Positions 39,801 to 52,982 of a stretch of DNA of 64,000 bases are shown in pieces (the first letter of the stretch is position 1; each line of letters starts with the position of its first letter). The notes beneath the pieces are model-generated. The model saw only the letters and a program-made list of their open reading frames with translations, was not told where the DNA came from and ran no database searches. This stretch comes from Larus michahellis (taxonomy: Eukaryota; Chordata; Aves; Charadriiformes; Laridae). Location of the stretch: assembly GCF_964199755.1 (NCBI RefSeq), contig NC_133896.1, forward strand, positions 88,830,215-88,894,214, given 5' to 3'. The position numbers were made by a program, and so were the translations under genes.

Positions 39801-42800
39801 GAACAGGCTATTTTCTTTATTCAATTACTAATCGAGTTAGCTGCCTGAAGAATATTAAAATGCCAGCGTAATTATGACATTATGATAGTAGGTAAAAGCT
39901 AAATCTGTTCTGGAGATCTCCCCAAAATGTGCCTTCTGAGGGCCAGGTAGGGGATTTCAGAGATGATGCATTAGCCTAATTCTGAGTCTGATGAAGCCAA
40001 TTGAGGTTAACCATCAGTTTTGATGGGACGAGGCCAACATAGAAGACCTGGTAGAGTTTGTGTCCACTTGTTTGTGGTATCCTGGGACCCCACAAAATAC
40101 TTGAACCACTTTCTGGCACATCTCTCAATAGTTTAGGGAGTTCAGTCATTTGGTATCATCTCCGTCCCTCTGAGATCCTTAATCTGTCAGTAACATCAGA
40201 AAACAGGCAGGAGCCCAAGACTCTCCAGGCCATATGGAGTGACCAAGGGCCACCCTGGATGCCTCCAGCAGCTATTCCCTGGCAGCTCTTCTCCACCTCA
40301 CCCTCCTGGGAAGGGTAGGCTGGCGGCTGACCCTCAGTAGCTCAACATCAGGTGGTCTGTGGTTTTCTGAAGCCTGCTGGCAGTTTATTTGTCTTAACTG
40401 GCTCGAGAAGCTCTAACCCAAGTTGGATTTTAGAGGACACAATGGCATAGCTGCTCTCTTGGCACCTTTCACCCACATCATCTCCAGATGCTGGTCTGCT
40501 CTTCCAGCCCCAAGCACCATCTCCTCCCTTTGCAGCGGAAGAGGAGTCCAGGAACTTGCAAGCCACTGAGCGCAGCAGCCTGCTGCTGCTGCTACTGCTA
40601 CCACACCACATGAAGAGAAAGGGATGTCAGAAGGCTCTTCGTGGGAAAATATATTTATTCCCCTTTTAGAATAATGTTTTTTTCCTTTGTGGAAAGGTGC
40701 AAACAAGACTTCAATTGCAAAACAAGCGTTTTATTCTCCTGGAGAGCACAGTGTCAAGAATCTCTGTATTATTGAAATGGCTGTGTGTTATTTGCAGGAC
40801 TGCTAGCTCGATTGATATCTGGGTTTCTGCTCCCCTCTCTCAAAATTCTGGTACTTTTGAGAAAAGTTCTGGAATGACAGTCACACCTCTGCAGACCAGA
40901 GCTCAAAAACAACAGTAAAGCTTTCTGACATCTTTATTTCCAAGGTGTTCTTACAGGATATTATCCTATTAAAGGGACAATCCATATATCTCTAACCAGA
41001 ACTTTATAGAGATATCAGGTATTTTCATATACTTGCATGTCTGTATGGTGGGCCTAGAAGAAGGTGGCCCATAGCACTGTCACCACAGCTTAGCGGTTCA
41101 GGTGGTATCAGCAAACACGTTTGTTTTAGTCAAAAGCACTATCAGAACCAGCTTGCCAGGAGCTAAGTGAATAACGGAAAGTAATTTTCCCTATTTCTAC
41201 AAAAAAAAGGCCGCTGTTTGGGCAGCATTATTTGCAGCCAATTATTCTGCCATTTCCATTTGTGCTCCAGGGAGCTGCGTTACTTCTCCACAGAGCTCAG
41301 CAGCTCTTCATTAGGTTAGTCTCCGAGTTTCTATTGCTTGCATAACGTTCACCCTGCAGTGCCTGATGACAGGAGCTTTAAATGCTATCTGTTGCTCTGA
41401 ATCTCCCTTGTAGGGTTTTGGAACCTGTCCCAACCGGGGAAAGAACAGAGAGCTTTTGACTTTTGGATTAGGATATAAAATGCCACAGTTTATCATAACA
41501 AAGGAAGGGTTGAGAGGAAGAACAGGCATACTGAGAATGCCCCCTTAGGGACAAAGTTGGAGTACCACTGGGACGCTGCCATGTAGCAGCATGTGAAAGC
41601 TGAAAGCCATCACTCCATAAATATATTTTGGCAAGAATCTGTACTCTTTGATACACGTTTTTCCTTTGTAATGACTCCAGGATTTGTCTCTAAGACCACA
41701 TCCCTGACTTGTCTGCCTTGGGATTACTAGCAGAAGGATCACAAATTAGGGGAGTCTCACATCTGTGCAGCATTTGAAGTCATTGAACACCGGCACACTG
41801 GGCTTTGATTGCCTACGTGCACCTGGCTCAGCATCATTGGCATGACCCTCCCAGGACTACCTCTGACTCCATGCCCCTCTGCACGTTCATAAATAAAGCA
41901 CGATCACACCCATGGTCTTGCAGATACAAACCAGACCTGCTCAAAGGATAGAGCTAGAGCACAGCTCCACCTACATCTTTCCACAGAGTACACAGCGCCT
42001 CCAGTCATGCCACTTCTTGGGGAATGAGTTGATGGGAAACTTCATCTCTGAGGACAACAGAGATGGTGACTTTCACAGGAGTTAGCCAGACCACCACACA
42101 CAGTTTTTCAGTTTACAGTCATGTCTGCCTGCACATTTTAATAGAAACTTGAAGGACAGACAAAATGCCGCCCTATCACCATTGCAGTAGGGAACTTAAC
42201 TCTGACTTAAGATTTTCAGGCTCTTCATGGGAAGCCTGCTGAGTTTAAAATGTTTTCTTTAATTAAAAAATAGCCCTGAAACTGCAGCTTGAACCCTTAG
42301 AGTCAGAACACGCTTGTTCCTTCTTTAGTCATTACTCCAGCACAGCAGACAAAACACTTGTGAATGCCACATTTGCTAGCAGAGAGGCAAGTTTAGTTCA
42401 GCAAGCTCTACGCCACGGCAGCAGCAGAGCTCAGCATTACAGCATCATCAGGTTAACTTACTTTAATTGAAGCCAATTGAGATCCTCTTCATCCTGAAAA
42501 GGATAAATATAAACCTTTTACTTCAGCTCAGCAGCACAGAGCACCCCAACACCTAACAACAAGTAACAAACCCCAACAGGCCTGAACCCAACTTCCTTAA
42601 ATGCTCATTCAACCCTATCACAGCTGGTAACCACAGTTTTGGGGGCAGGATGGGGTGGGGCTCTTCTCTCTCCTCCTCTAGTGTGGTCTTGGTCTGTATC
42701 TGCTGAAAAGGCTATGTGCTGCTAAGGAAAGCCTATGTTAGATCTTTTCTGCTGCTAGACCTTTGTCCCTAAAGAGCCCACTTTAAGTGCCAGAGTTAGA

Positions 42801-45100
42801 AATGTAAAAGCCAGACTGGGGGTGCTGGGCTGCAGTGCTACAAAGCTCCAGGACAGCTGGTTCCCCACACAGTGCATGCGGGAAGGCGAAGCGTCCCAGT
42901 TCAAGCTTTTACAACAGGCCCCAGGCTGCCTGCCTTGGCCAAGAGGAAACGCTGAAGACAAGACTATTTCCTAAATCCTGCTCCTCACTGAGGTTTTCTG
43001 AGGTGGCTGTTAGGAATACTCCTCTTATGCAGTCACTGTCCTGAACCCAATGGTTAAATAACCTTCTAAAACAGCTAAGGGAGGATTTTCATTCACTAGC
43101 TCCATGCAGGCAAGGTGGGAAAGGTTAGTTCATTGCCAGCATACCAGGGGATTCAAGGTCTCCTATGACACAGGAGGTCACTAACCACGCAAAAGCTCAG
43201 GTGGGAAGGGTCCTAGCAGTCCCTTTCTCACAGTTGAAACTGTGCTTAAATATTCTCCAATAATTAAGTAAGCTTATGACTCTAATTATATTTAATGTTC
43301 CCTACGGGAAGAAGGTGTGCAGAGGCCCTGATCCACTATATTTTTAAAAACTTCTTGCAGGGGTTTCAGTCTATCTTCTCCTCCCCTGCACTGTGTCCTT
43401 AGAACAAGGCTGTGGATACTGTTTTTCTCCAGCCTAAATAATAATTCAGGAAACAGAACAGTGTTTGTCAGTAGGAATGAGGGTGGAGACTGAGGGCACC
43501 AGCATGGGGGCTTGTACCACTTTAGGACACTTTTGGAAATCACCGATCCCATCATCTATTGGATCCAAGTTCAGTGAGGCCTCCGTCTCTCCTGTGGTTT
43601 GCACAGGGCCAAACGTGGCAACAAATGTGCCTCGAGACTGAGGGCTCATCATGCCCCCCAGCTAGAAAAGAGTGGGCAAACACTCATTGGTAGCACCGAC
43701 GTAGTAGGAACCTGATAAACCTCAGATGTGGGCGAGCTGCCGACATACTCAGCTCCACCAGGAGTGAAGTACTCCTGAGTGTGCCCTGGTGCACAACTGC
43801 GGGATTGTACAGGCATCGCCATGGCCAGGAAGCAGCCAAATGGGTGACTTTTATTTGAACGTCCAGAGGGCTAGTTAGGTGCCTGCATCCTAAGCCGTTT
43901 CAAAGATCCCCCACAGGCACCGGAGCTGCTCTCCTCTCGCTGAGGTATGTTCTGCTGCACCTGCGTTCCTACCAGTTGGTGTTAAGACGCTCCGCACCGA
44001 CTCTGCCCCTCATCGGATGGTCCCATCCAGGTGTGTTCCCTGGCTGTTAGGTTTGAGACTATTGGGACATAGAAGCAATTCTTTATCTCTGGGTAAAAGA
44101 AAATTTTAATTATGACCTAACATAAGTGCCTACAGGGGATTGCACAGCCGAACATGCCAAACACAAGGAAGTAAACCAGACACGAAACCCCTGCCTCATT
44201 TACAGGGCTCCTTCCTCGTCTGGCTTCTGAGGTTCTCAAATCAGTGTGTTATGGGGAGCCTGCACATCGATCCAAAAGCTGAAATCTCCAGCAGTGAAAC
44301 AGGGTGAAAGCAAAAGATTTGAGCTAATACTTTCCAAAAGATCCAGTCACGAGGCCAAAGGAAATGAAGTATCAGAAGTGGGGCCTTGAGCCTAGAAACG
44401 TAATCAAGGCCTGGGGAAGTGTTTGGCGAATGTTGGGGTCAGCAGTGCAAGTGCAGAGAGAAGCTGGAGAGTCCTTAAAAATCTGAGCTAAGTGCCAGGC
44501 GCTGCCAGACCGAACTGACAACCAGTCACTGCTGAGCAGCTCAGGAGTCATCGACTGACTCTTTCCTCCAGAGGAAATGCCTAGAATGGAGAGACCTGAA
44601 GTAGCAGCATAAAACCACCTGATCAAAAAACCTATCACGCATCATGATTTCTACTTCACCGTAGTATCACGTGCATCAATCCCCTGTAAAACCACTGACA
44701 CAGCTCTTACAACGCCGTGTTACTGCGAGGGAGAATCAAAGAGCTGGGAGCGCTCAGGATGAGAAGAGCTGCAAGGTTCGCGTCCCCAAATATCAATACG
44801 TAGTTGACAGTATATGCATTATTGTATTTCTTTAAGAACATAAATATATAATGAGGATTTCCACTGAGAGGCCACATTTTTATTTATTTAGGAAACAAGT
44901 AAGTTGAATTCTGCTGGAATCTCTCCATACAATGGATGCTCCAGGAGTTGACAATGCACAGATTTCTTGGAAGTGCCACATTCAGAGCAAATTAACACGG
45001 CCTTAAAAGCCATTTTCAAGACAACTCTCTCACAGACACAAGGTATTGGCTGTGAAACAGAACATCAGACATGAGGCATCACATGACATCAGGTAGCACA
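36895..45100. other. Gene-free stretch downstream of PRR5
   Basis: No exon, RNA gene or transposon is recognised. In mammals ARHGAP8 lies directly downstream of PRR5 on the same strand. I looked for Sec14-like or RhoGAP exons on the - strand here and saw none, but small exons could have been missed. Confidence 0.4.
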
Positions 45101-45106
45101 TTTCTG

Positions 45107-45112
45107 TTTATT
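45107..45112 (-). terminator. Candidate polyadenylation signal of PRR5
   Basis: TTTATT on the + strand is AATAAA on the - strand. It lies 578 bases past the PRR5 stop codon and would give a 3' UTR of about 0.6 kb. Another AATAAA lies near 44880. Choice between them needs transcript data. Confidence 0.4.
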
Positions 45113-45689
45113 TGCCTTTCTTCAAGAATTCTACCTCACCATTAGGCAAAGGAGGACATACAAGATGTACAAGAAAAAGACTAAAAGAGACTTCCCTATC
45201 ACTGTGTTCTGTGGCATGAAGGCACGCAGCCTCTGGCTTTTTTGTTTGTTTTTTTTTTAAAAGGACATGTATTTACTCTGGCTGAGGTGTTACAGTTCAG
45301 AGAACAACCTGCCGTCTACAGGAAATCTCTTGAGAAAATTAAAAGTGAACACAGGTATTTGCTAGGCTGTTTTACTGAATGAACACTGCCAGCTGCACTA
45401 ATAGCATTTTACCAGACACTTGTCAGCTTGTGAACCTCCATGTTTATAAAGACAATAGGAAATCCGACTCCAGAGTGACGGGGACAGGGAGAAGGGGTTG
45501 GATTTTTCTTCCCCCCTCGCAGCAGATTTCCGCCTGCTGTAAACTTGTGTTTGTGTACTTCAGTACCTCTGTGACGACCTACAACAGAGGTTCTTCCCTA
45601 GACATATACAGTTTGCCCGTAGTCTGACTCAATGCGTTATTAACTTTCATATATAATATTAAAATCCAAGGTTTGTCTCCCAATGTCCT

Positions 45690-48600
45690 TCACATGATGC
45701 TCTGTCTGTTCACGTCCACGTTGTATGCTGATGAATTGGAACAGCCTCGGCCAAAATCAATAAAAATGCCTTCAGAATCAGAGTCGATTGACTCCAAAAT
45801 TTGATCCACTATGTTCTCAGGGCTGGAAGAGGGAACTGGAATCAAGGAAGGGTCCCTGTCCAGCTCAAAAGACCTATGTGGGTCATCCATCGAGTGGAAG
45901 AGTCCTTTCTGTTGCTCAACTGTGCTGAGTTTGCTAGAGCACTGCACCGACCCAGTGCTGGGCCTCTCCTGGTCTCCTGACAGCGAGCTTTTCGTGGCCG
46001 TCATGGAGCTCTTGGAACCATTGTCCATGATGGTGGTGAGGTTGGAGTACCCCTGTAGCTCCAGGCAGGAGGTCATTTCTGAAACAGAGTGCCTTCGGAT
46101 GCCCGTTCCATTGGCAGCCATGCCCTCGGTTTCGTACTCGGCCACTGGTGTCAGCAGTGGGTTGTTGTAGCTTTTTGATCGCACCACGGGGTTCTTGGCA
46201 AGGATGTCACCCGATTTTGAACGCCTGAAGAACCGCTTCTCTGTAAATAGAGAAAGATCCGCAGTAATATCTACAAAGTCTCCCATTTTTGTGGTACTAA
46301 TAATTACAAGTGTTCAAAAGGAAAGTCCAGGCCTTAATATTCACGAGCTTTTCTTGAATGACAAAAACTTTTTTAAAAGAATACATTTTGCTGGTTTTAT
46401 AGATCCATAGGATTCAGATTTCCTAGATTTCTTTAGTGTATTGAAGGCCCCAGACATATCTTTACAAATAACAGCTAAGATGCCCTTATATTCGTACAAC
46501 TTCAGCAGGTGGAGTAAAGCAGTAAATATTGTGGGAGACCTGTTATACAATTGCAAATGCTTTCTTTAGACAAGAACAGAAGGCACTATTCTGTTATTGT
46601 TCAGGCTATAAAAGTCATCACTAATTTCTAGCAGTTGAAATCTACCTTCTCCCCTCACCTTGGGAAAATCAGGTCTCTTCAAATTTGGGGCACAGGTATT
46701 AAGACAGGCAGTCTTACTAATAATTCTGGAAAAACTTAGATGCAAAGCATCGTCCAGAGACCACACAAAGGAGAGAGCACCAAGAGTGTTTGGAAACGTT
46801 GAATGGAGGGCTGTGCCCACGGCAACCTTTTTTGGGGAACAAACCTGCACTGGATCTGGCAGTGATTGTATGAATGCTGCTCTTAACCAAGGGGGCTCTT
46901 CCCAAAGAACGAGCAGCAGGTGGCAGCAAGTCAGCACAGAGATCTGCCAACGGTGGTTTAGGGTGGGAGCGCCCTTCGGCAGCTAGACCAAAATGATCAT
47001 CATGAAAACTTTCTGCAGACTTTGCTGTTCAGACTCACGTTTGAAGGTTTCTCCCTGCTACTCTGATTTCGCCATCCCCATGAAAGGGGCACGGCTGGAG
47101 AAGAGAACTGAGTTACACTCTGGAAGTCAACCACAGCCACTGCATATAAATTGTTGGCTTTAAGTTAGGATGCTGGTATATGTTCCCCTCCAAACCACAC
47201 CATTTCCTTTACAAATATGAGCCTATCCTAAAATTATACTTATGTATAATTATGTGCTTACCTAGACACAAATTTCAATCATATGTTGTACTAGTAAAAA
47301 AGCCCGTTTCTGTACTGAAGATTGTATTTTGCAGTTGTTTCTGCCTCAGCAGTGAAATCAACTGAGCCAAGTTCACTTCTGGACTTTTTCTTTGTTAGGA
47401 GTTTGACCTGGCAAACAGAAAAGGTTCCCTGGGGCTGCCCTACCACGGGAACTCTGGCTTTTTGGTCACACCAAGGCTTGCCTGGAGGGGAAGGCTGGGT
47501 GTGCTGGCCAGATGGGGAAGAAAAGGGGTCAGAGGCCTCGCCAGTCCCAAGGAAAATATGTCAAAGCTTTAAATAATACTACCAAAATAGCTGGACAGAA
47601 CTAGATCTGTTAGTTTAAAAGCAGCAGAGACTGATGTGCTCAACTCCCTCAGATCCAGGTTCACTGTCTACAGTAAGACCTATCCAGGGGTAGAGACACA
47701 GATCGCATCAAGGGCAAGTGCCCAGTCCACCAAAACCTTCCTATCTTCTGCAGTCATATAATACAACATTTATTTTCTAATAACGCACTTCACGGGAGTT
47801 TTATTCTCTTTCAGTGCATTTTTTCTGCCCCGAGATACAGAAGCTTGTATTCAGAAAATGTCAGTTTGGGGCTCCATTTAAATGCTTGTGGCCTTTTAAT
47901 GGCAAGCAACGAATACAAAGTAGTAATCCTGAACCATTTTCCATAAATAAATGGCCTCCACTTATTCACATGAAACTGATTTGTTTCTTAAATGCCTACT
48001 GCAATAAAACCATTTTTCCATTTAGCTGTCGGGGAAAATCAACTACCTTATTGACCACTTCTGACAAGCAAACAGATTGACTGCATAGAAAACACACCAT
48101 TGAACTTATTTTCCTCTCTATTTTCTCTATTGAAGCAGGCCATCGCAGTATTTATATTAAAATACTCAGTTACTACCACATTTCCCTTTAGATTTATGAT
48201 GGTAATTTTCGACAGACTGAAGTATTACGCAGGATATTCAAAAGACCTTCATCTCATCCAAATTTTGCCTTCACAGAAGTCATTGAATGCTTCAGAACTC
48301 AAAGAATCATAGAAAATATGCTGGAAGGGACTCAAGGTCACTCACTCATCCTCTGTCACCAGGCAGGACCATGTTTACCCACCTTGCTCCTTTTGGATGC
48401 CTATGTATATGACACATATATAGCACCTCTAGCAGTGAAGATTCAACAGCCTCCAGAGGCGTTTTATGTACCATTAGAGATTTTTCCTTCCATGTAAACT
48501 GAATTTCCCCTGCTACGGGTGGTCCACTCTTTTTCTTATCTCCAGTGGGATGGAGAACAGCTTACTACCTTCCACTCTGCAGAAAGCTTTTACATGTTTG

Positions 48601-49175
48601 AAGGCTTATCGCTTTGTCTTCTCTAAGACAAATTCCTACTCTCTTCCCTGCTTTAAACAGCCTTGTATGATCTTTGTGCGCTAATGAACAGACACTACTC
48701 AGCACTCTAGAAATGGCTTCCTGCTTCAAGCTCTCACTGTCCATAAAGTGTCCTGTGTTAAACCTCTGACATTAAAAGGTAGAATGGAACGCTAAACACA
48801 CTCTAGATGCACAGATTTATTAATGACCACTGTTACAATGATCTGTTTTCATCTTCTGCCACTGGCAAGTTTCACTGTGACTTTGCCTGTTGCAAAGAGC
48901 GTGTCCTTAGAAAAGGAGCCTGACTGCATTGTGCCAATACTGGCAGTCTCCTCTCGCGTGGGCCCTGGCCCTGTGCAGACCAAGGTTTTGGTGAAGCCCT
49001 CTGGGCCGTGTTAAATCGAGTCTCTGTTATTCTTACCCAAGATACAGGAAGAGTGCGTGAAGGGTCCGTCACTGGAATACAGACCGTATGTGCCCAAGTA
49101 AGGAGAAACGACTTTCTGGATCAGGGATTCCAGTTTCAAATAATCTTCAGTCACACCTTTCGACTCGTGAACCCC
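45690..49175 (-). CDS. PRR5: PRR5 / Protor-1, mTORC2 subunit, last two coding exons (partial)
   Basis: Penultimate exon 49037-49175 (139 bp; acceptor TCTTTCAG, donor GTAAGA) encodes GVHESKGVTEDYLKLESL, then QKVVSPYLGTYGL and GPFTHSSCIL. It ends in phase 1. Last exon 45690-46240 (acceptor ATTTACAG) completes the split codon as Glu and encodes KRFFRRSKSGDILAKNPVV, RSKSYNNPLLTPVAEYE, IRRHSVSEMTSC, a Ser-rich linker and SSPENIVDQILESIDSDSEG, FIDFGRG, ending at TGA 45690-45692. This matches the C-terminal part of vertebrate PRR5; the GVHES and LESIDSDSEG blocks are diagnostic and separate it from PRR5L. Together they give 229 of roughly 390 residues. Protor-1 binds Rictor in mTORC2 and promotes SGK1 activation. 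The Arg-rich Ser clusters look like basophilic kinase or 14-3-3 sites (inference). The N-terminal exons were not found up to 64 kb. Confidence 0.95.
46241..49036 (-). other. PRR5: Last intron of PRR5
   Basis: A phase-1 intron of 2.8 kb (GTAAGA...TTTACAG on the - strand). It contains the old CR1-like fragment at about 48304-48670. A 56-bp segment at 47039-47094 has good splice sites but would truncate the protein if included (see rejected items). Confidence 0.85.
48304..48670 (-). mobile_element. Old, diverged CR1 fragment
   Basis: It starts with AGAATCATAGAAAATATGC and continues GGAAGGGACTCAAGGTCACTC, recognisable as a strongly diverged reversed CR1 3' end. The rest fits older CR1 subfamilies only loosely, and the right boundary is approximate. 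It lies within the last PRR5 intron. Confidence 0.6.
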
Positions 49176-52100
49176 CTGAAAGAGAGAAAATACCCAAGAT
49201 GAGCACTGTCCCCTCCAACCACAAGCCTTCCTTGCTCCCCAGGGCAAGCAAAGAGGCAGCAAGCACTTTCACTAAGTTCCATAGCAAAGATGCACCGTGA
49301 TGCGATACTGGTTTGTTACTACAGCCGGTTCTTCTTACTGTAAAGCCAAGAGATGTGAGTCGAACCAGAGAGACTCACTACGCAGGCACTGCACAAATGC
49401 TCGGAAAGAGGCAGCAGCTATTTCCAGGACATTTAAATCCAGAAAGGTGCATCCTGCTTAGCGCAAAGGCAGTCAGGGAGGATGGAGGATGCAGTCTGTG
49501 AAGATGAATTAGTAACGTCCCTGGAGTTTTTGTTATTGCGATCTTATACTGGCTTCCTGAACGAACTACTGCCCAGTGCTGCACCAGCAGCTGGTACCAC
49601 AGGGTGTCACTGCAATCTAAGCAATACCAAAGAGGGTTAAGAAAAAGGTGAAAGTGAGACTCAGAAGTACTTGTTCCAGGGTATTTTCAACAAGAAATAT
49701 TTATAGTGAAGAGCTTTGTATCTCTTTCTCACCCCCTTCCCTGGCATTTGCCATTATCCAGGCAAAAGTCACATTATAACCAGCGTGGTAAGATTCACCC
49801 ACAGGCAAAATCTTTTGCCCTTAGCTGTTAACTCTGCACTTCTACCCACAAGTGGGCTTATAAGGCTGCAGTGGTGACAGGAAAAGCCTGTGGAGCTGTA
49901 GTCTCCTTTCCACTTACAGCTGCAGCGCGCGTGCTCCTGCCTTGTCTGAGCACAGCCCTGTGTACGTGTGTGTAGGATTCCTCTTGCAACTTGAAGTAAA
50001 TTCACATTTTGGTGTATTGCTATACAGCCATATGCTTGACATATCTTATGGCAGAATCAAGATCCTGAATGCCATGCTCAGCAAGAAGTTTGCTTGAATT
50101 TAGCAGAATCCCAGATTTCATAATACGTCCCTGAACTATGGCAAAAAGAAACATGTTGGGATGAGAGCCTATGGAGAGCAATATGCAGATCAAATGAGTA
50201 AAACTGCAACACTTCCCTCAGAGTGTGAAAGGATCCTGATGTTCAGGATGTATTCGCTGCTCAGTATGATTCACCAACCAGTGTCTACGGGTGACTCTCA
50301 GCCTGCGACTTGTTTGTGAATGGCTCAGTTCACCTCCCGGCTGTTGCGCTGCCTGAATGCCGCCTGGTGTTACTCAATAAAAGTTTATGAATGGCAAATA
50401 AATAGTGGCCAACAGAGAACGGCTAGAACTTGGACTCCAGTTCAGCAGGTTTTATATAATGAATAACAATCTTTGGAGATGTGCTATGTCCTGTAAAACT
50501 TTGGGAGAGTCACAAATACAAATATGAAGATAAGGACATATGCAGTGAATCTGAAAGCTGGCAAACACCAAAGTAACAGCAGAATGAGCCCATAGCTATT
50601 CAACCAATTTAAACCAGACAGAAATAATGTAGGAATAATTCAGAAGACTTGCTGAAGGTGCACGTATTATTTCCAAGTCATCGCTGGCCTGTATCAGAGA
50701 AAATGTTTCAAAAAACAGGAGGAAGAGTCTCCATTTTTATCATGTTGAGATCTGCTCCAGGGTCTCTCCTCCTGTCTTGCTGGGATTTAGCCAAGATCTT
50801 TTCAGCCCTCAGAAGGACAGCATGCCTGCTACCTTACTACAGACTCACAATCGCATCAACCTCATAGCCCACTGGCAAAGGCCAGCACGTTAGGCCATCC
50901 TCTTCAGGCTCCTACACCAATTACCTCTGGAACCAGTTTCCTAAACATGATACGTAATACAAGTAGCAAAAGCCATTGCTTATCATTGCTCATGCCCAGC
51001 CTTTGTGGTAAGGCTTTATTTACTTTGCTGCCACTTAAGTATTTTTGATACCTGTGAAAGAGGGTAGCTAAATATCAGCTGTGGAGAATGAAACCCAGTA
51101 ATCCACTGTACCATACTGCCCACCAAATAATTCTTACCACGAGCAGAACTGCGACACTGTATGAATGCTAAAAGTGTCCTTGTCCAGTGGCATCTTAACA
51201 CCATCTGATTTCCTATTGGCCTTACATGCCTGAAAAGTTCTTTTGGTTTCCCTCTTGGTTGTAAATTATCTGTTCTGCTATACACTCCTTCTTCCCTGAT
51301 GAACACCTCAAAAGCCTGAGCCATATTCTGCGTTGACTGCTGCCCTGGAGGGGTTACAAGGAGGCTTCCAGCAGCTCTGTTGGGCTGGGGTAGGCTCCGG
51401 GAGTCAGCTGGGAGGATGGAGACTCGGACGCCAAGCTCCAGCTGCTACAACACCCCTCCATCATGGGGCCAGGGAGCAGAAGCTGTGTTGGGACACAGCC
51501 CTGCAGCTGCCATGCCCGGAGAGCCCGTTGGTTCACTGCTCCCAAGAAACACCCTCTTCTCTCAAAATCCCAGCTCCCTAGCCACTTGCATCATCTCCTT
51601 CTTCAGTCTTGCCCTTGACCTTCACTCCTGCTCTCCCAAGCGTAGTGCTAATCTCTAACCCCCTTTTCACTTCAGCCTCGATTGATTCCCACCTTTGAAA
51701 TGAAGAGGCCACAAAATACCACCTTTACAGTATAAAACCACCCTGTATTAACACAGCCTGCCATTAGTCTTATTCCTCAGCTCTGCAATCATCCATGGGA
51801 TGCTTTGCAAAACATACTGAAAAGTCATAAAACATCTGGCGTCCGCTGGAGCCATGGTGCCTTCTCCTGTGCTCTACACCTTGCCAGAAATGTGCCGTAT
51901 CCACCTGCAACATCCTTCCTGCATTGGCCATTGTTCCGGGCCTTCCTGCAGGCGCCGGACAGGGCAGTTCCCTTAAACCATTTTCTTGGTGTGGACCTAA
52001 TGTGTGAGCAGGAGAGTAACAGGCTGCAGACCACGTCCTGCACTTGTAAAACAGTGTTTTTCCTGTATTTCTTTCTGTTGTGTTATTCAATGACAAACAT

Positions 52101-52790
52101 CCTCCAGGCCTCTATTTAACCAAACACAAGTACATCCCAATATTCAGGAAGGACTATCCCAGCTTTCCAAACCCAAACTTTCCATAGGACCTGAACAACA
52201 CCATCACTTATTTATGACTTACCCCAGCCCGAGTGGCCCAGAGGACTGCCTGCAGGCTTAGAGCAAGCTGGGGCCACCTCCACCTGGCCGGAGCCCCTGA
52301 CAAGGGGCAGAGTGTCACGGCGCTGCAGTCACTGTGTGCCGCTCTCAAAGCCAAATGTCCCCTGACCTAGAGCCAAGCTGGTCCTTGCTTCAGCTGTGTT
52401 GACATGACACAGCTGGGAAGTGTCCCGACCCCAGGGTCTGGGCTGTAGGCTGTGAAAGGTTGAGTCAGGGAGTGTAAGGCAGTCCCTGCTCCTCTTCATG
52501 AGCTTTTAAGATCATGGCCCAGGAAGGAGGTAGCTGCAGGTTCATACATCAGCCCACAACAAGGTAGCTGAGATATACAAAAGGTAGTAATAGGGGCAGG
52601 GGTGCCCCACAACCCTATCGAGAAAGCGGGGCTTTCCAATTCTGCAATTCTTCCAATTTAACTTCTTTAGTGAACCCCAGGTGTGGATAGTGCTGCACTT
52701 GGTGACACTGAAGGGCAGCCTGAGGGGGGCTTGCTGTGGCAGTGTCACCTCTGAGTCAGCTGGGAGTGGGACACGGGGAACTGTAAGGTG
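49176..52790 (-). other. PRR5: PRR5 intron, left part
   Basis: This is upstream of the penultimate PRR5 exon. I searched by eye for the exon ending in the conserved QMLL.LQ motif and for the FYPVQG motif on the - strand and did not find them. No other gene or repeat is recognised. GC content is raised near 51330-51560 and 52230-52480. Confidence 0.5.
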
Positions 52791-52796
52791 GTGAGC

Positions 52797-52982
52797 ACTG
52801 GAACAGGTTGCCCAGGGAAGCTGTGGATGCCTCATCCCTGGAAGTGCTCAAGGCCAGGCTGGATGGGGCTTTGAGCAGCCTGGTCTAGTGGGAAGTGTCC
52901 CTGCCCATGGCAGGGGGGTTGGAACTAGATGATCTTTAAGGTCCCTTCAACCCAAACCATTCTACGATTCTATGATTCTATA
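52797..52982 (+). mobile_element. CR1 LINE 3'-end fragment
   Basis: It begins GGAACAGGTTGCCCAGGGAAG (at about 52800) and ends ATTCTACGATTCTATGATTC. It is very similar to the reverse complement of the 7723 copy, so probably the same or a close subfamily. Only the last ~185 bp are present. No target-site duplication is seen, as usual for CR1. Confidence 0.93.

Noticed and set aside
47039-47094. A 56-bp segment on the - strand with a good acceptor (TTCTCCAG) and donor (GTGAGT) inside the last PRR5 intron, in phase with the upstream exon.
   Set aside because: Including it would shift the frame of the last exon and give an early stop. Skipping it joins the two PRR5 exons perfectly through a conserved Glu codon, as in other vertebrates. 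A rare alternative exon is possible but unsupported.
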